64,000 nt of DNA from Tolypeutes matacus (Eukaryota > Chordata > Mammalia > Cingulata > Chlamyphoridae). How positions within the stretch are numbered: position 1 is the first letter of the stretch; the number at the start of each line of letters is the position of its first letter. Shown here piece by piece: positions 12,026 to 24,390 of this stretch. The position numbers and the translations under genes were made by a program. The stretch is from the NCBI GenBank assembly GCA_026826555.1, contig JAKSZT010054215.1, forward strand, positions 19,823,673 to 19,887,672, given 5' to 3'. The notes beneath the pieces are model-generated. The model saw nothing but the letters and a program-made list of their open reading frames with translations, searched no databases and was not told where the DNA came from.

Positions 12026-12128
12026 GTAGGGATGACCAACTCATCCCGCACTGCCCAGGACTGTCCTGGTTTTAAAACTTAGACCTCTCCTCAACCCCAG
12101 GTAAACCAAGATGGCTGATCGCCCTACT
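12026..12128. mobile_element. Short hAT-like MITE
   Basis: Starts GTAGGGATGACCA and ends TGGCTGATCGCCCTAC, an imperfect inverted terminal repeat, with cccaggactgtcctggttttaaaa inside, as in old mammalian hAT MITEs. I could not fix a target-site duplication. Confidence 0.5.
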
Positions 12129-14789
12129 AGTAGACACTCAGTTCAATTATCCATAAACTTTGGAAATTAACTGAATGAATGAATCATTTAAAGAAATTTA
12201 AAGCTCTTGCTCTCTGAAATCTAACCTCATGTAATTGAGTATTTCAGTCACAAGGTGGCACTAGACCACCAAATTTATTAATGTCAAATTTCATCTAGGG
12301 CAACTTATGTGAAGAGGCATACATTTTAATGAAACGAATCAGCTTTTTTCCACAGTGCTGTGAAAGCCTTCTTAAGAATAGAACTATTCATCTCTGAGGT
12401 GTATTCCTGTGTGTTTTCCTGACGATCATTAAATTTTCCAGGAAGAAAAAAAGACGAATTCAGAAACAAATACTATGTCTAATTTGCATTTTAAATTTTA
12501 TTTCCAAAACTTTTGTCACACTAATGTGAAAAATCTATATTTGGGCAGATAAATCTGTGATTACAATAACATGTAGGGATTTAAAATATAGCAAGTATTT
12601 ATGTATTCACCATGCTGAACACCTGAAGACTTCAGTAGCTACAGAAGAAATCAGTTTGCCAGAAAAATCTAACGTTAGAAATGGTCAGAGACCAACTCTT
12701 GCTCAGATTTACAGATAATCCCAAGCCAGTCTTATCCTCTAACAGAACTTCATAAAGTTACCAAGGCAAAGCGTGTTCACCTCAAGAATTCTTGTCTCCA
12801 TTGGTGAGATTGCCTGGTCTGTTTACTCCAAAGATTAAAATTTGCTCAAAGGAAGTTTCTAAAACAGAGGGCATAATCTAAGGAAATCTCATCCTCAGTA
12901 GTCAAGGTAATTCAGTCTGATTTTGGCCAGACACAATATGATTTTTGTAAACTTGTAAACATATAAAGCAATATTTATATGCTGTATATAAAGAATATAT
13001 GCTTGCAACAAAATTAAAACATGGCCTGAAATGCTAACATACTAAAATCATCACAGCGCTGGCCTCTAGGTGTGTGGGGGTGGTGGGGGGGAGGAGGGTA
13101 GTTAAGAGAAACAGGATAGGGGCAATTTAGGGTTTAGAGGACTTCGAATGTACCCGTAACATGTATTTCTTTTTAAAAAGAAATGACAAAAGTTTAATAT
13201 TTCCTTCTGTATGCTAACGTTCATTATGTTATTTCCCATTGTTTTCCTTCTTTTTAAAAATAAAGAAGAAAATAAATACATATTGCTCCCAGGAGCGTTT
13301 GGCTTTCCTACAAGTCTTTCAAGCCAAGGCAAGAAATAGAATACATTCAAGATGAAGCAGCCTTTGGCCTGAGAGTCTAAAACTCTCATAAAGGCTTTCG
13401 AATCCAGGGTGAATTATTCTAAGTAGAAGTTGTGGGAGGGGTTGGGAAAGGGGGTGGTTAGGTGGGTTTGCTTTCTTTTTAAAACTGTTTTTGGAAAAGA
13501 GTGTTCTGGGAAAGGCAGTCCTAATGAGAGCATATACAGATAATGGCCCCACCCATGTAGAAAAGCATGGAGTAAGAAAGCAAGAGCTAGAAGACAAGGG
13601 GAAAGAGGTGGCACAATTGGGAAATGAGTCAATGCAGCTGGAAACCATTTACTATAAAACAGTTGAGGGTGACAGACTAACAGGGAAATCTCTGGCATGT
13701 TGAAAATGTTTTCCTTGTGGTAACCATTTTGCCCTAGACAGATGTAACATAATGCAGTAGAGAAACACTAGGTTATAGGTGGGAGAAGTATACGAAGAAT
13801 TCTAGTTCTCTCCCTCCTTTCAGTATTTTTCAGGAGGTTTTCAACAGTTTTGACGTAGCTACTTTGAGGGAAAAAATATATTTTAAATGTATTTTTACAT
13901 ACTGAGATTTTTTTTTCTTTAATATTCTTACAATATATTTGTATAATTTGGTTTGGATCGATTGAGGTTCAATTTTTTTTTTAAAGTGCTGGCTGCTTTT
14001 GATCAGTGAAGCTAAAATCCAAAGTCCTAATTCCCATTCTTGAAGCTAAAGCACACACAGAGGTAAATAAAGTAAAGAAATAATACAGTTATCGACTACC
14101 TCATGAAAGGTAAGCAGGCCTAAATATAAGAAGCTTCCAGATAATTAAAATTTATTATACCATAACTTCATATTCATTTTGAAGACTTTGAATAAAATAT
14201 TTTCTAAAATCCATTTTAGAATTTACTCTTTTTTGTAGCACAAGATCCAATTTAAACTTTTCTTCACATTCAAAAAGGCTAGCTGTGAACAGTCAGTAGA
14301 GGTATTCTCCGAGCTCCGTTAAATGCTGCCCTTTGTTTGTTTTCTTGCTTGCTTGCTTGCTTCCTTGCTTATGATCTTTTCTGCTTCCCTTGAAGGCTGT
14401 TTTGTTATTTGAACAGAGGTTGGTGGTGGGAGCTGTTGATTAGTTGTTCGTTTAAGGATACATTTTTGTATAATTGCTTGTTTCTCGCATGTGTTAACAG
14501 TTTTGACGGGATAATAGCACTGAAGAGAAGTGACATGGTACAAGAATTATGATAGGAACCTACTTAGATGAATTGCAGGTGCCTGAAGGACCATGATACT
14601 GTCCACAGAAACTTGGCATTAATTAAATCCTCTCTCTTTTAGGATTAAAAAATAAGATACCCTTCAAAACTGTCATTTTTCAAAAGAATTTTGTATCAAC
14701 ATCATGTATTAAAGTAAATAAATTTTGTTCTTATTTTAGAAAGACAGTAATATAATAATTAAGTTAGTAAAAATACTGTAGAATTTGGA
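12129..14789. other. No gene seen
   Basis: AT-rich intergenic or intronic sequence. Contains a short TTGCTTGC run at about 14340 and a G-rich run near 13075-13095. Overlapping minus-strand frames at 13102-13698 show no coding signature. Confidence 0.45.
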
Positions 14790-14945
14790 ACAATTTATTT
14801 GAATTCCCATGCCTCAGTTTCTGCATCTGTAAAATGGGAATTATAGTAATATGAGTTTTCAGCAAGGAAAAAAAAAAAAAAAAACTTAGTATTTGTAAAG
14901 CACTTAGAACCATGCCTGGCACATAGAAAGTGCAATTTTTATAAA
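14790..14945 (+). mobile_element. MIR SINE relic
   Basis: catgcctcagtttctgcatctgtaaaatggga followed by gcacttagaaccatgcctggcacatagaaag is the MIR core and 3' end in order, with a poly(A) run inserted between. Confidence 0.8.
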
Positions 14946-15065
14946 CAACATTATAGACAAAACAATTTAAGGGAACATTTTTTGCCTATTTTCCTTAGTG
15001 GAATATATGTAGCTGCTGCCGCTGCTGCTTGCTCCATAATTCTGAGAACAACTGTGCGTCTCATC

Positions 15066-15207
15066 AGGGCCACCTCTGTGGGTGGGCGTCCCACGCTTGG
15101 TTTAATGCTCTGCTGTGGCTGTGTTGAAATTCTTGGTCATTTTTTAACAAGGGGCCCCGCATTTTCTTTTTGCACTGGGCCCCCCAATTTATGAGCCAGC
15201 CCTGACT
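15066..15207. mobile_element. Probable ancient DNA-transposon relic
   Basis: Begins CAGGGCCACC and ends CCAGCCCTG, with ggggccccgcattttctttttgcactgggcccc inside. This resembles an old hAT-class MITE seen widely in mammals, but no target duplication is visible. Confidence 0.45.
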
Positions 15208-15589
15208 TCTTTATGCTTCTCTGTGTGTTCTCCTTGTTTCTTTTACACAGAGAAGCCCTGAACTGGTTGGGGTGCCCCCTTATTGCTCACAGGTTTTTGA
15301 GTCGATTCTTCATCTTAGTCGCTGGAGGACAGGAACAGAATCGGAAACTCTCCCGTGCCCAGCAGGCTGCTGAAAGGCTTGTTTGCTTTCCTTGCCCCGC
15401 CTCAGGCTTTCAGAGAGAATGCATCTATAAACAGGTATTTACAGAGCAAAGAAAAAGAGCTTGGGAAAGGAGGAGTTACACAAAAATTTATGTAGCAGCG
15501 TTTGGCCTCAGCAGTTAAGTCCTCAAGCCCGGAGTTTCTGTTCCTACCTTGAGGATCTCTTGCTTCCTGAGGAACGTGTCTGAGATGTG

Positions 15590-15755
15590 AGTCTTTACTT
15601 CTAGCTGTGTGACCTGAGACAGGCAAGTGCCTGAAGCTCTCTAGATCTCACTTTCAAATTATTTTCAAACAAGGACAATAGTTGCCAGACCCAGGCACAA
15701 CGGGAGATCAAACTACGATAATGTGCGTAAAAACAAGTTCTCCGCTGGAGTTGGG
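15590..15755 (+). mobile_element. MIR SINE relic, just upstream of the coding exon
   Basis: ttctagctgtgtgacctgagacaggcaag and ctctctagatctcactttcaaatt follow the MIR core order; the 3' part is degenerate. It ends about 55 bases before the exon at 15810. Confidence 0.65.
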
Positions 15756-15809
15756 GGAGGGAGCGGTAGCTAACTGTGTGAAATTATTCACTTCTGCTTT
15801 CTTTCCTAG

Positions 15810-15911
15810 GGTGATGTAAGGACCAATCTCAAAGTAGCTGACTTCATTTTCCTAATGGAAAACCTGAGTGCCGAGAACACTAAGTTACTCCATAAGAGTT
15901 TCAAAGTAAAG
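15810..15911 (+). CDS. Internal coding exon of an unrecognised gene (34 codons, phase 0-0)
   Basis: Seen: a strong acceptor (pyrimidine run cttctgctttctttcctag) precedes 15810 and a good donor (AAG|gtaaaa) follows 15911. The 102 bases are open in frame 1 and start Gly-Asp-Val; the middle reads ADFIFLMENLSAENTKLLHK, an amphipathic, probably helical stretch; the end is Phe-Lys-Val-Lys. Length is an exact multiple of three and the phase matches the downstream exon at 24887, so the two splice in frame. I do not recognise the family, and see no signal peptide, transmembrane run or catalytic motif. The start codon and earlier exons are not identified in this window. Inference: penultimate exon of a + strand gene. 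The alternative is a chance frame, made unlikely by two good splice sites plus the matching partner exon. Confidence 0.72.
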
Positions 15912-15999
15912 GTAAAACAAAGGTATGCATGCTAATTAATCAGTGACTGAGTATCTTCTTTGAGTTAGTCACAGACAAAGCACCAAGGAAATGGAAGAT

Positions 16000-16450
16000 A
16001 ATTAAGACACATGCATTTTCCTCCAGGGGGTCATATATATGGAGGAGTGACCATTAAAGGGTAAATAATTACCATACAGAATCATCAGTATTTTAATGAA
16101 GGGAAATATTGAAAGTGCTCAAGTACCATCTCTTCTCCCAGAGGGCCTTGAGGAAGGCTTGGGGGAAGGTGAATAGGGGGTCACCAATTGGAGTGAGAGG
16201 AGGGGGCATCCTCATAAGAGCGGAGACCTAAGCAGGGAAGAAGGATGGCAGAAGACTGTCCACACAGGACATCTGGGGAAGAAAGAATGAACAGAGACTA
16301 AAGCAGGAGCACGAGGCAAGACTGTAAAGGGCCAGGCGAAGCCATTTGGACTTCACTCTGTGGGCTCCACTGGGGAGCCGCCGCAGGTTTAGAACTCAGG
16401 GTGCTGCAGTCAGAACTGTTTGAGAAGAAAATTCCGTGCACAGTGCGGGT
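16000..16450 (+). mobile_element. Old L2-type repeat, degenerate
   Basis: gccttgaggaaggcttggggg, aagactgtaaagggccaggcgaagccatttggacttcactctg resembles a common old L2/CR1-class phrase. Subfamily uncertain. Confidence 0.4.
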
Positions 16451-16524
16451 TGTGCATTGGAGTGAGGATATCAAGAAGGCAGGAGAATTTATTAATAAAG
16501 AAACTATCCCCAAATATCCACTTA

Positions 16525-16870
16525 AACCTTTCAAGAACGAAACATGAAAACAATTATTCTAAGTGAAAGAAGTCAGACACAAAAGACCACAAATCGTATG
16601 TGTCCATTTATGCGGAATATCGAGATTAGGCAAATCCATAGGTACAGAAAGTAGGTTAGGTTGCCAGGGGGAGAGGGGAGTGGGGACCGAATGCTAATGA
16701 GTGTGGGGTTTCTTTGTGGGATGGTGAAAATGTTCTGGAATTAGTGGTGATGGTTATACAACTCTGCACGTATACAAAAACCACTGAATTGTGCACTTTA
16801 AAAGGGTGAATTTTATGGTATATGAATTATACCTCAATAAAGCTGTTATAAATTTTTTTTAAAAAAAGAA
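16525..16870 (+). mobile_element. L1 3' end (5'-truncated)
   Basis: aagtgaaagaagtcagacacaaaagaccac, gatggtgaaaatgttctggaattagtgg, ccactgaattgtgcactttaaaagggtgaatttt and the A-rich end are the L1M 3' UTR in sense orientation. Confidence 0.85.
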
Positions 16871-19270
16871 TTCATTGCCAATGCCTATCAGAAAAATAAA
16901 GAGGGGCTAGATAGACTTAGCACCAAAGAAAATAAAGAAACAGGGATGGTTTCCAAAATGTTTAGAGGGTGATGACTGGATATGGAGGTGAAAGGAAAAC
17001 AGAGCTTTCTGGCAAGCTCTTTTCCCATACTTTTGGCCACTTCCTCTTCAGGTCTTCTGATACTTAGGTTTTATTAAGACATTGCTTCCTCGATTCCTTC
17101 AAATGCCCCCTCCTCTCTTACACACAGGTATGGCCCCACAGCATCCAGGCTTTCCTTTCTTAACTGGGAATCACCTTTCATTAGAGTTCTAATTAAATCA
17201 GCTCTGTGAATGAGGGGACTTGTATTGCTTTATCCTGCTGCTTCCCCAGTGCTAATTGTAGTGATTAGCACATGGGAGCACTAAATAAGTTGAACAATTA
17301 AATAAATGAATCATTTCTAGATCACCTCTGAAGAGTTTTAAGCCTAGTATCTCTTGTCAAGTAGCTAATTAGTAAGGTTGTAACACTTTATTCCATTGTG
17401 CTCAGAAGTATTGTTTTCCTAACATCCTTACTTACTTTGGATATAATTTTTTTCTTTTAATCGGCTAATACGATCAGTGAAAAAAAATGCCATCATCATA
17501 TTTTGCTAGCTACTGACTTTAACAAATAAGTTTATTGTTCCTTGGAATTCTTTTATAAATTGTACTTTCTCCTTTTGCCCCTTTGCCTATTTCTACCCTA
17601 TTAATTTCTTTACCAAGGGAAATTAGCCTTTGTCATATGGCTTATATTTGAATCCTGTTTGACTTTTTTTTTAATCATTTTTTTTTTTTTTGGATGTAGA
17701 AGAATAGCCACACTGATACATGTCAGACATTTGGGTTTTTGAATATGTGTAGGCTTATGAGGGAGGGAAAATATATTTTCTTATAACTTCTGGTTTTAGT
17801 GATTGCAAGTCTTAGAAAACAGAGGTTTCCTCAAGCGTTCTAACTAAGGTAATAGCTGGATGGGGCTAAGACAGGCTAGGGGAAGAGGAATATATTTTGG
17901 GGAAGTAAAGAGCTGGGTTTTGGATCTGGCAGGACAAGGGAGCAGTTGTTACACAAGGTTACCTGAAGTTACTGTGGCACTCTGTATAGAAATAGAGATG
18001 GAGATCATCAGCAGTGAGAAATGAATGAATAACTTTCTGTGGCCCTTTTTAGAAGTCCATATTTAGCAGAAATGGGTATATTGAATCATTACCTTCTTTT
18101 TGTCTTGTTCCAAAAGGAATTTGAAGACTTTTACAAAAAGGTATAGTATATAAGTACTGTAAGATAAAAGTTGAGAATGTGATTAAAGCAAAGGGGTATT
18201 AATAATAGAATGGTCAAATAAAGCCACGGGATAAGTACCATAAAGAAATGTATATCAAAGAGCTGATGTAATTTCTGAAAGCTGGTGCAAATTTAGCTCT
18301 GAGGTTTTTTTATCAGCAGGAACAAGAAGTACAATTATTTGAGAAGCCTGATCAGTTGGCTACAAGAATCACTGGTTAATGAGGGGTTTGGAATCGTCGG
18401 CTTCCTGTTAATTGAGGTTTTGCTATATAGGGTTTTCCTGTTTTGCAGATGAAACCGCCACTGCTGCTAGTGTCCAGGTGTGGGTGCTTTTTAACGAGAT
18501 GTGCCTGTTTATGGGGCCATGAGATGCTTGTCTGGTTCCAGTCACTCTCTCACCAAACAAAAGAGCAAGTCTCTGGGCCCCCCGCTGTTCTCAGCTTCCC
18601 AGCAGCAGTGCTTAGCCACCCTAGCATTCGATGTGTAGCTTCAGTGGGTCTTCTCAGCAAAACGGGGCCTCTGAAATACGTCCGTGACTTTATAGAGGTG
18701 TCTTGCCCACCGGAGTAAGAACATAAACTCCAGACAGGTCTAAGGAAACGCCTACTGTCCCATTCTTTTCCACCCCACTCAGCCCTAAAGTGCAGCAGCA
18801 GCTAAACGGATGGATACCTAGAAGGTAACCAAGCCAACTGGCAACTGAAAATAAAATTAAAATACATTGGACAATAATAATAAATGACAGCAACAAAGGA
18901 CACCTGGGTACTCCTCTTTGTGGTCAAATACAAAAATAGCTCTGATTTCTCATGTCCAGTCATGGAACTAAGGACAATTACAAATGTGGGTTTTTTCTTC
19001 CTTGGGGAAGAGAGCAAGTTTATTCTATTTTGATTTGTATCAGGTCCAAGGAACTTTTTTTCTATCAGATGATACTATCATCCAAACCTCGGCATTGCCT
19101 TTAGACTGGGAGGTTCCATTACCCACAGCCTCAGGAGCCAGAAGAGAGGTGGGAGGAAAGGAAAAGAGAAGGCAAAGAGGGTGGAATCAAGAAATAAGTT
19201 CTAACTGGATGTGGTTGTGAAGTCAGCAAACGCTTTAAAGTAGCAAGGCTTTTTTCACTTCCTAGAGATG

Positions 19271-19565
19271 TCATGAATACATCACCTCCCAGCTCACTTC
19301 TTCAATTTATTTTATGACTCAGTCTTTTCAAGCATTTATTTTTAGAACCCCTGGATACAGAGCAGTTTACAGGAAAACAAGAGTGACCAGGTAGATTCGG
19401 AGAATCATGAATACACCACCTCATGAATACACCAGCTTACTTCTTCGATTTATTTATTTATTTTTTTTTTTTTATGTTTCAGTCTTTCAAAGTGATTATT
19501 TTTTTAAAACCACTGGATACAGAGCCGTTTACAGGAAAGTAAAAGCAACCATGTAGATCAGGAGA
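19271..19565. repeat. Local tandem duplication, two ~140-base units
   Basis: Unit 1 is 19271-19403, unit 2 is 19421-19565. Both begin TCATGAATACA, contain cttcttc[a/g]atttattt, a 'cagtctttt' phrase, a 'ctggatacagagc[a/c]gtttacaggaaa' phrase and end 'gtagat[t/c][c/a]gg aga'. A further 16-base partial start lies at 19405-19420. The copies differ by scattered substitutions and a T-rich expansion in unit 2. Not a family I recognise. Confidence 0.85.
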
Positions 19566-19724
19566 AGGCAGGTCTTCTGTCACCGGAAGACTGCGGTCTA
19601 GATCGGGCGCTGCAATTAACCACATCCAGGGACCAGGTTTGTCAAACCAAGTGTTTGTCCAGATGGTTCCTCGCCCTTCTCTCTCTTGAACCTCCCCTGC
19701 TAACCACGATTAAGAAGAAGGTGA

Positions 19725-19900
19725 CTGGTATTTGGTAATCATGGTTTTGGTATTTATTTTCTTGCCTTTACTAAGCCTCAATTTCTTCATTGTTAAGCTG
19801 AGACTGGTGATAACAATATCATCTACTTCCTGGAATTGTTATGAGCAATAAGTAAGATGTATATAAAGTGCCTACTGGCATATACTATACCTGCAACAAC
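19725..19900 (+). mobile_element. MIR SINE relic
   Basis: cctttactaagcctcaatttcttcattgttaagctgagactgg and ttgttatgagcaataagtaagatgtatataaagtgcc match the MIR 3' half in order. Confidence 0.7.
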
Positions 19901-19999
19901 AAAAAAAGGATTCCTAAAAAACGGGGGTAGGGGTGATTCCTTACTCATTGCTATTAGGTATAGCCTACAGAATAAAGGACAGGCTGTTACGTAGAAAAC

Positions 20000-20725
20000 C
20001 TTGTTGCCACTTTTTATTCTCTGGTTGGGACCCACTTCAGAATGAAGAAACGCAACCTCAGTACAATCAAACTTTATTTAAATCAGCTCAGCGTTGCAGC
20101 TCGAACCTGGTCAGGGCCACGAAGGAAATGCCCCCTGCTGCTGCAGCTCAAGCCTGGCTGAGGTGCTGGTGGAAGCGCCTGCAGTGTTACAGCTCAAGCT
20201 GGGCCAAGGCACAACCTGGCTGAGGCGGCGGTGGAAGTGCCTTCCATGTTTCAGCTCAGGCCCACCCAAAGCACAAGCCTGGCCCAGGCACCAGTGGCAG
20301 CGCATGGCTCGGCGCGGGGACTCGGCCTCTGCAGTCCCACGTTCCCCCGGCTGGGGCGAAGATGGAATGCGTGCTTGGGGCTTCCGGGCTTGGCTTGATA
20401 TGGTTTAGCTGTGTCACCGCCCCTGGGGGGGGTGGAGCCCCCAGTTGCAATGATCTGATTGGTCAACACTGGTTCCGAGTGAGGGCATTGGTTAGGATTT
20501 GAAAACTAGATTAGCATATAACGGAAATGGAGTATCCTAACTGGGAGATGCTGATTGGCTGGCCACAAGAGGTCCTGAATGGCTGGCTATGGGAGGTGTT
20601 GATTGAATAACTATTAATTAAAGTAATGGATTCTATTGGTTGAAAACTCTCTTGTCCTATTGGTTGGCTCAGGATCCCTCTGCCCAGGGGTACCAGGCTC
20701 AGCTACCTGCTCACTCTTTCAGAAA
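20000..20725 (-). mobile_element. ERV LTR (probably class I), antisense, GC-rich with internal repeats
   Basis: On the minus strand the order is: at least five CCAAT boxes (seen as ATTGG at 20458, 20487, 20554, 20635, 20659), a GC-rich body, four CAGCTC-led imperfect repeats (20252, 20190, 20144, 20097), then AATAAA (complement TTTATT at 20073-20078). This is a U3-R-U5 layout for an LTR promoter and polyadenylation unit. No gag, pol or env is visible beside it, so it looks solo. Boundaries are approximate; I could not find the TG/CA ends or duplication. It lies antisense in the gene's last intron. Confidence 0.6.
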
Positions 20726-21659
20726 ACACGTGTAATTTCAAATTTAACAAGAAAAAACTTGACTTTCTTAATTATCTTTTTTGTCATTACAAAAGTCATA
20801 CCATTACTTGTAAAAATTTTAGTGAATATTTTTAAGCATTATTTTTTCTAAGGAACAATATCTAAAATATAAGGCAGTATTTCTTCTAAAACATGAGGGT
20901 TTTTGAGAAACGATGACCAAATGACCTTAAAGTTGAGTATAACAGAATCTGAGTCTTTCGAACTTCAAAAAGTCATTCATCAAGGAACAGAATGTAAAGC
21001 TATAAAAGACATACAATCACTATAATTCATGTTCTCTCTTTTTTGTGGCTCTGCCACTTTAAAGAACATTTCATCCTGAGGTGGAAAATTTGGGGAACCA
21101 TTACCCAAAATGCTTCATCTCGACCCCCTACTTGTGATGGCCCTATTTCCGGCCAGCAAACAGCAACTGCTTTTGATATCCAGTTGCCAGCCTTCCTCTG
21201 CACCTGCCCAGCTCAACCAAGCAGAAAGAAATTGCAGCAACTATGTCTGGCCTCAGTGCCCAGAGCCTGGCAGCCTTCCAGGTTCTTGGTATCTCAACAG
21301 TGAACAAGATCATGTGTATAACATTCAGTATGCTTTATAGGTGATGTTAATGAACCAGCTCAATAAGTAGTTATGGAGAACAATTTTGTACAAGGGCCTA
21401 TGAGAGATACTGAAGTGAAACACAGAAGACAGCACCACGTCCTCCAGCTCTGTGCCTACACTACTTCTGATATATAGTACTAAAAGCTGTTCAATTCAGT
21501 TTCTCAGAGAAACAAACAGCTTCACACCCAACTTAAAAAATAATCATTTGAACAACATACATGGATATCCTACAAACCAGCTTCAGGAGAGTGGTTACCT
21601 TTAGAAAGGGGAAAGTGATTGGGAAAGGGTTCATTTGACTATCTCTGTAACTCCTTATT

Positions 21660-21680
21660 TAAAAAAAAAAAAAAAAAAAA
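21660..21680 (+). repeat. Poly(A) run
   Basis: Tract of A after 'ctccttattt', with no clear element body. It may be a degenerate retroposon tail. Confidence 0.6.
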
Positions 21681-21767
21681 TTCTGAACCAAATACACCAA
21701 GATGATTTGTTTCATCTCAGTGGTTGGCTGCTAATGATTATCTGTTATGTCATTTTCTGTACTAAAT

Positions 21768-22050
21768 AGATGATTTTTTTCACACCTTCATCTCTTTCCT
21801 CAAACCTCCAACACCCCCTCCCATCCTTATTGTCTGCTGATGACTTCACTTCCTACTTCCCTGAGAACACTGAAGCAATGGGAACTTCCCCAACCCCCCC
21901 ACACACCCAACACTCACCCATCAGCACCTGCACCCAAGCACTCAGCTTTCCTCCCATTACCACCGATGGACTAGCTAAATCCAAGTCCTTGTTTGTGCAC
22001 TAGCCTGTCATCTATTCAAGGCTATCTCTGAGCAATTCTTTGCTCCACTG
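21768..22050 (+). mobile_element. L2/CR1-like fragment
   Basis: tgtctgctgatgacttcacttcctacttccctgagaacactgaagcaatg is a phrase I associate with old LINE (L2-type) sequence. A second C-rich stretch follows. Degenerate and uncertain. Confidence 0.4.
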
Positions 22051-22094
22051 CAGGAACCTATCGTCCATAAAGACACAGATTTCTGTTTACATGG

Positions 22095-22175
22095 TTCTTT
22101 GATCCATCCCAAGTACCAAGTTCAGTAGCTGCCATATAGTAGACTCTCAATAGATAATAATTGAATGAATGAATA
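22095..22175 (+). mobile_element. MIR 3' end relic
   Basis: gtagctgccatatagtagactctcaatagataataattgaatgaatgaat is the MIR tail. Confidence 0.7.
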
Positions 22176-22417
22176 TATTCCCTTTTGATATGTTTGAAAT
22201 TTTTCATTATCAAGAAAAAAATTTTAATATTTGAGAGAAAAGCAAAGCCTGAATTCATGATATGTTTAGAAGAAAGGATTTTCTCTGTCTCCTATAAAAC
22301 ATTTAAATGTCCCTTCAGTGCGATTAATTCACCATCCAAGCCACCTCTCCCAGAAGTCATACCAGAATACTTTGTCATCCACATCGTCCCAGTATTCAAA
22401 TGTGGAAGTCATTTTTT

Positions 22418-22846
22418 GTTAAGATTTTATTTTTTTCCTCCCCCCCCCCGCCCCCATTGTCTGCTCTCTGTGTCCATTCACTGTGTGTTCTTCTGTGTCT
22501 GCTTGTCTTCTCTTTAGGCGCCACTGGGAACCGATCCTGGGACCTTCTGGAGTGGGAGAGAGGCGCTCAATCTCTTGCGCCACCTCAGCTCCCTGGTCTG
22601 CTGCGTCTTTTATTGCCTCTCATCTGTGTCTGTTTTTGTTGTGTCATCTTGCTACACCAGCTCTCCGCGTGGGCCAGTACTCCATGCAGGCAGCACTCAT
22701 GCGCAGGCCAGCACTCTGCGTGGGCCATCACGCCACATGGACCAACTTGCCTTCACCAGGAGGCCCTGGGGGATCAAACCCTGGACCTCCTGTATGGTAG
22801 ACGGGAGCCCAATCGCTTGAGCCATGCCCACTTCCCAGAAGTAATT
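22418..22846 (-). mobile_element. Dimeric DAS-type SINE, antisense
   Basis: Read on the minus strand it has a first tRNA-like head (ggaagtgggcatggctcaag with gggtttgatcccc), a linker of about 180 bases, a second head (ctgaggtggcgcaagagattg with aggatcggttcccag), then an A/G-rich tail. Related flanks GGAAGTCATTTT and AGAAGTAATTTT look like a decayed target duplication. It produces several long spurious frames on the + strand. Confidence 0.85.
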
Positions 22847-24195
22847 CCCAGAAGTAATTTTAATACTCTCAAAATTGGAGCCATCACACCATAATGACTT
22901 GGTATCTGAAATGTTCTTTTTTAGAGAATAGAAATTGCTGAGATAAATTTTCTCTAATTGTAATATTAAACATTGTTATTCTGAATTATGTTATGGTGTG
23001 TTTCTCAAAACACTAAACAAAATTAGGCTTATAGTATAGAATGGTTCTTTGCTCGGTTTCGACACTTCCTGTCATCAAAGTAGTAGATGAAGGGCATCAT
23101 AAGAGGTTTTTGGTTTTCTTACTCTTCTTTTTCTGGCCTACTTGAAAGCATTCTGAAATGATCAGAGGTAAAATAGTTTGGAAACTTGGCAATGTTGGTC
23201 TTAATGGTGATGCAAAAGACTAACAGCTGTGTGTCTCATGGGGAGTACTATTCAGCAGAATTGCATGGATATTTTGTTTTAAAATTTGCCACTCAGCGTG
23301 AGTTTTGATTAAGTTTGAGACTTGGGACAGTCTTTTATAATATACTCTACTGTTAAAAAAGCCTTTTTAACTTAAATGTGAACTAACAAAAATAAAATTT
23401 TACTTTTAAATACTACGTGTTTTAGCTCTACCAGCTAGTTATTCTATTGTGCCTTAAATCCAGTATACTTAGCATCTGGGGGGAAATTGCTAAATATGCT
23501 TTCCCCTGGGCACTTGGCACTTTGACATTGTAGGAACTGGCTTTTGTGCATTTTGAGGGTGAGGGTTGAGCTTTTCAATTAAAGAATAAGAATTATTTTC
23601 CTGGCAAAATTTGTGCTATGACCTAATTTAGGGGTAAAACAGACCAACTCATTAAGACTCAAGAATTCTAATCATTTGCCTAGGTGTGTCCTCAATTCAA
23701 AGCATTAATTATTGCTCTCACTTCTCTGTGGCTCAGATTTTACAGCCAAAGAATAGAACTCTAAACCTCACCATGTGAATGCCACCTACAGTTTGTTAGG
23801 CAGTGGAGTCAGTGGCCCTGTGGTTTTCTGGGCAGCTCAGCAGAACACATAAACATTCAGGATTGACATGGTCTCAAGTTGAAAGGTCTGTCAGTGTCAA
23901 TGGCACAGAATGATTTATGTTTATGAACTTCCTTGTTCTTAGCATGAGAATGAGTAATTTTATTCTATTAATCTTTTGTTGTTACAACTAAGTTTTTGAA
24001 AAGAAGATTCAATTATGGTATTCATTACAGCATAGAGATATAAAGTGAAAATCAGTTATTAGGGATATTAACTCTGTCTTTTTCTTTTCAAACTAGCTTA
24101 AACTTTAATCAAGTACTCATTTGTATAAACCCAACTCAAATCAATGAGTCATAATAAGGATAGCTGTTTTTGTCAGCGACCGCTAGAATGGAAAA

Positions 24196-24213
24196 ATATA
24201 TATATATATATAT
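24196..24213. repeat. (TA)n microsatellite
   Basis: About nine AT/TA units in the last intron. Confidence 0.95.
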
Positions 24214-24361
24214 CATGTTTTCTTTGAGAAAGATGAGCTCATTTCGAAACACAGTTGATATCTGAGTACTGTAGATTAACAAATGAATTGAATGTTAACT
24301 GTTACATCAGATACTGATACATATAAATACCAATACATAAAAATGTGTGTTCATATTATGT

Positions 24362-24390
24362 TGTGTGTGTGCGTGTGTGTGTGTGTGTGT
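24362..24390. repeat. (TG)n microsatellite with one CG interruption
   Basis: tgtgtgtgtgcgtgtgtgtg continuing to 24390, in the last intron about 500 bases before the terminal exon. Confidence 0.95.

Noticed and set aside
15409..15437. 29-base stretch bounded by cag and gtattt upstream of the known exon
   Set aside because: Weak context, short, and it ends in a phase that does not match the phase-0 start of the exon at 15810.
18449..18477. Exon-like 29-base stretch with a strong acceptor (ttttcctgttttgcag) and a gt donor
   Set aside because: Its length is not a multiple of three and would shift the frame between the two phase-0 exons.
22400..22894. 164-codon frame (+)
   Set aside because: It reads an antisense dimeric SINE; the frame follows its tRNA-like heads.
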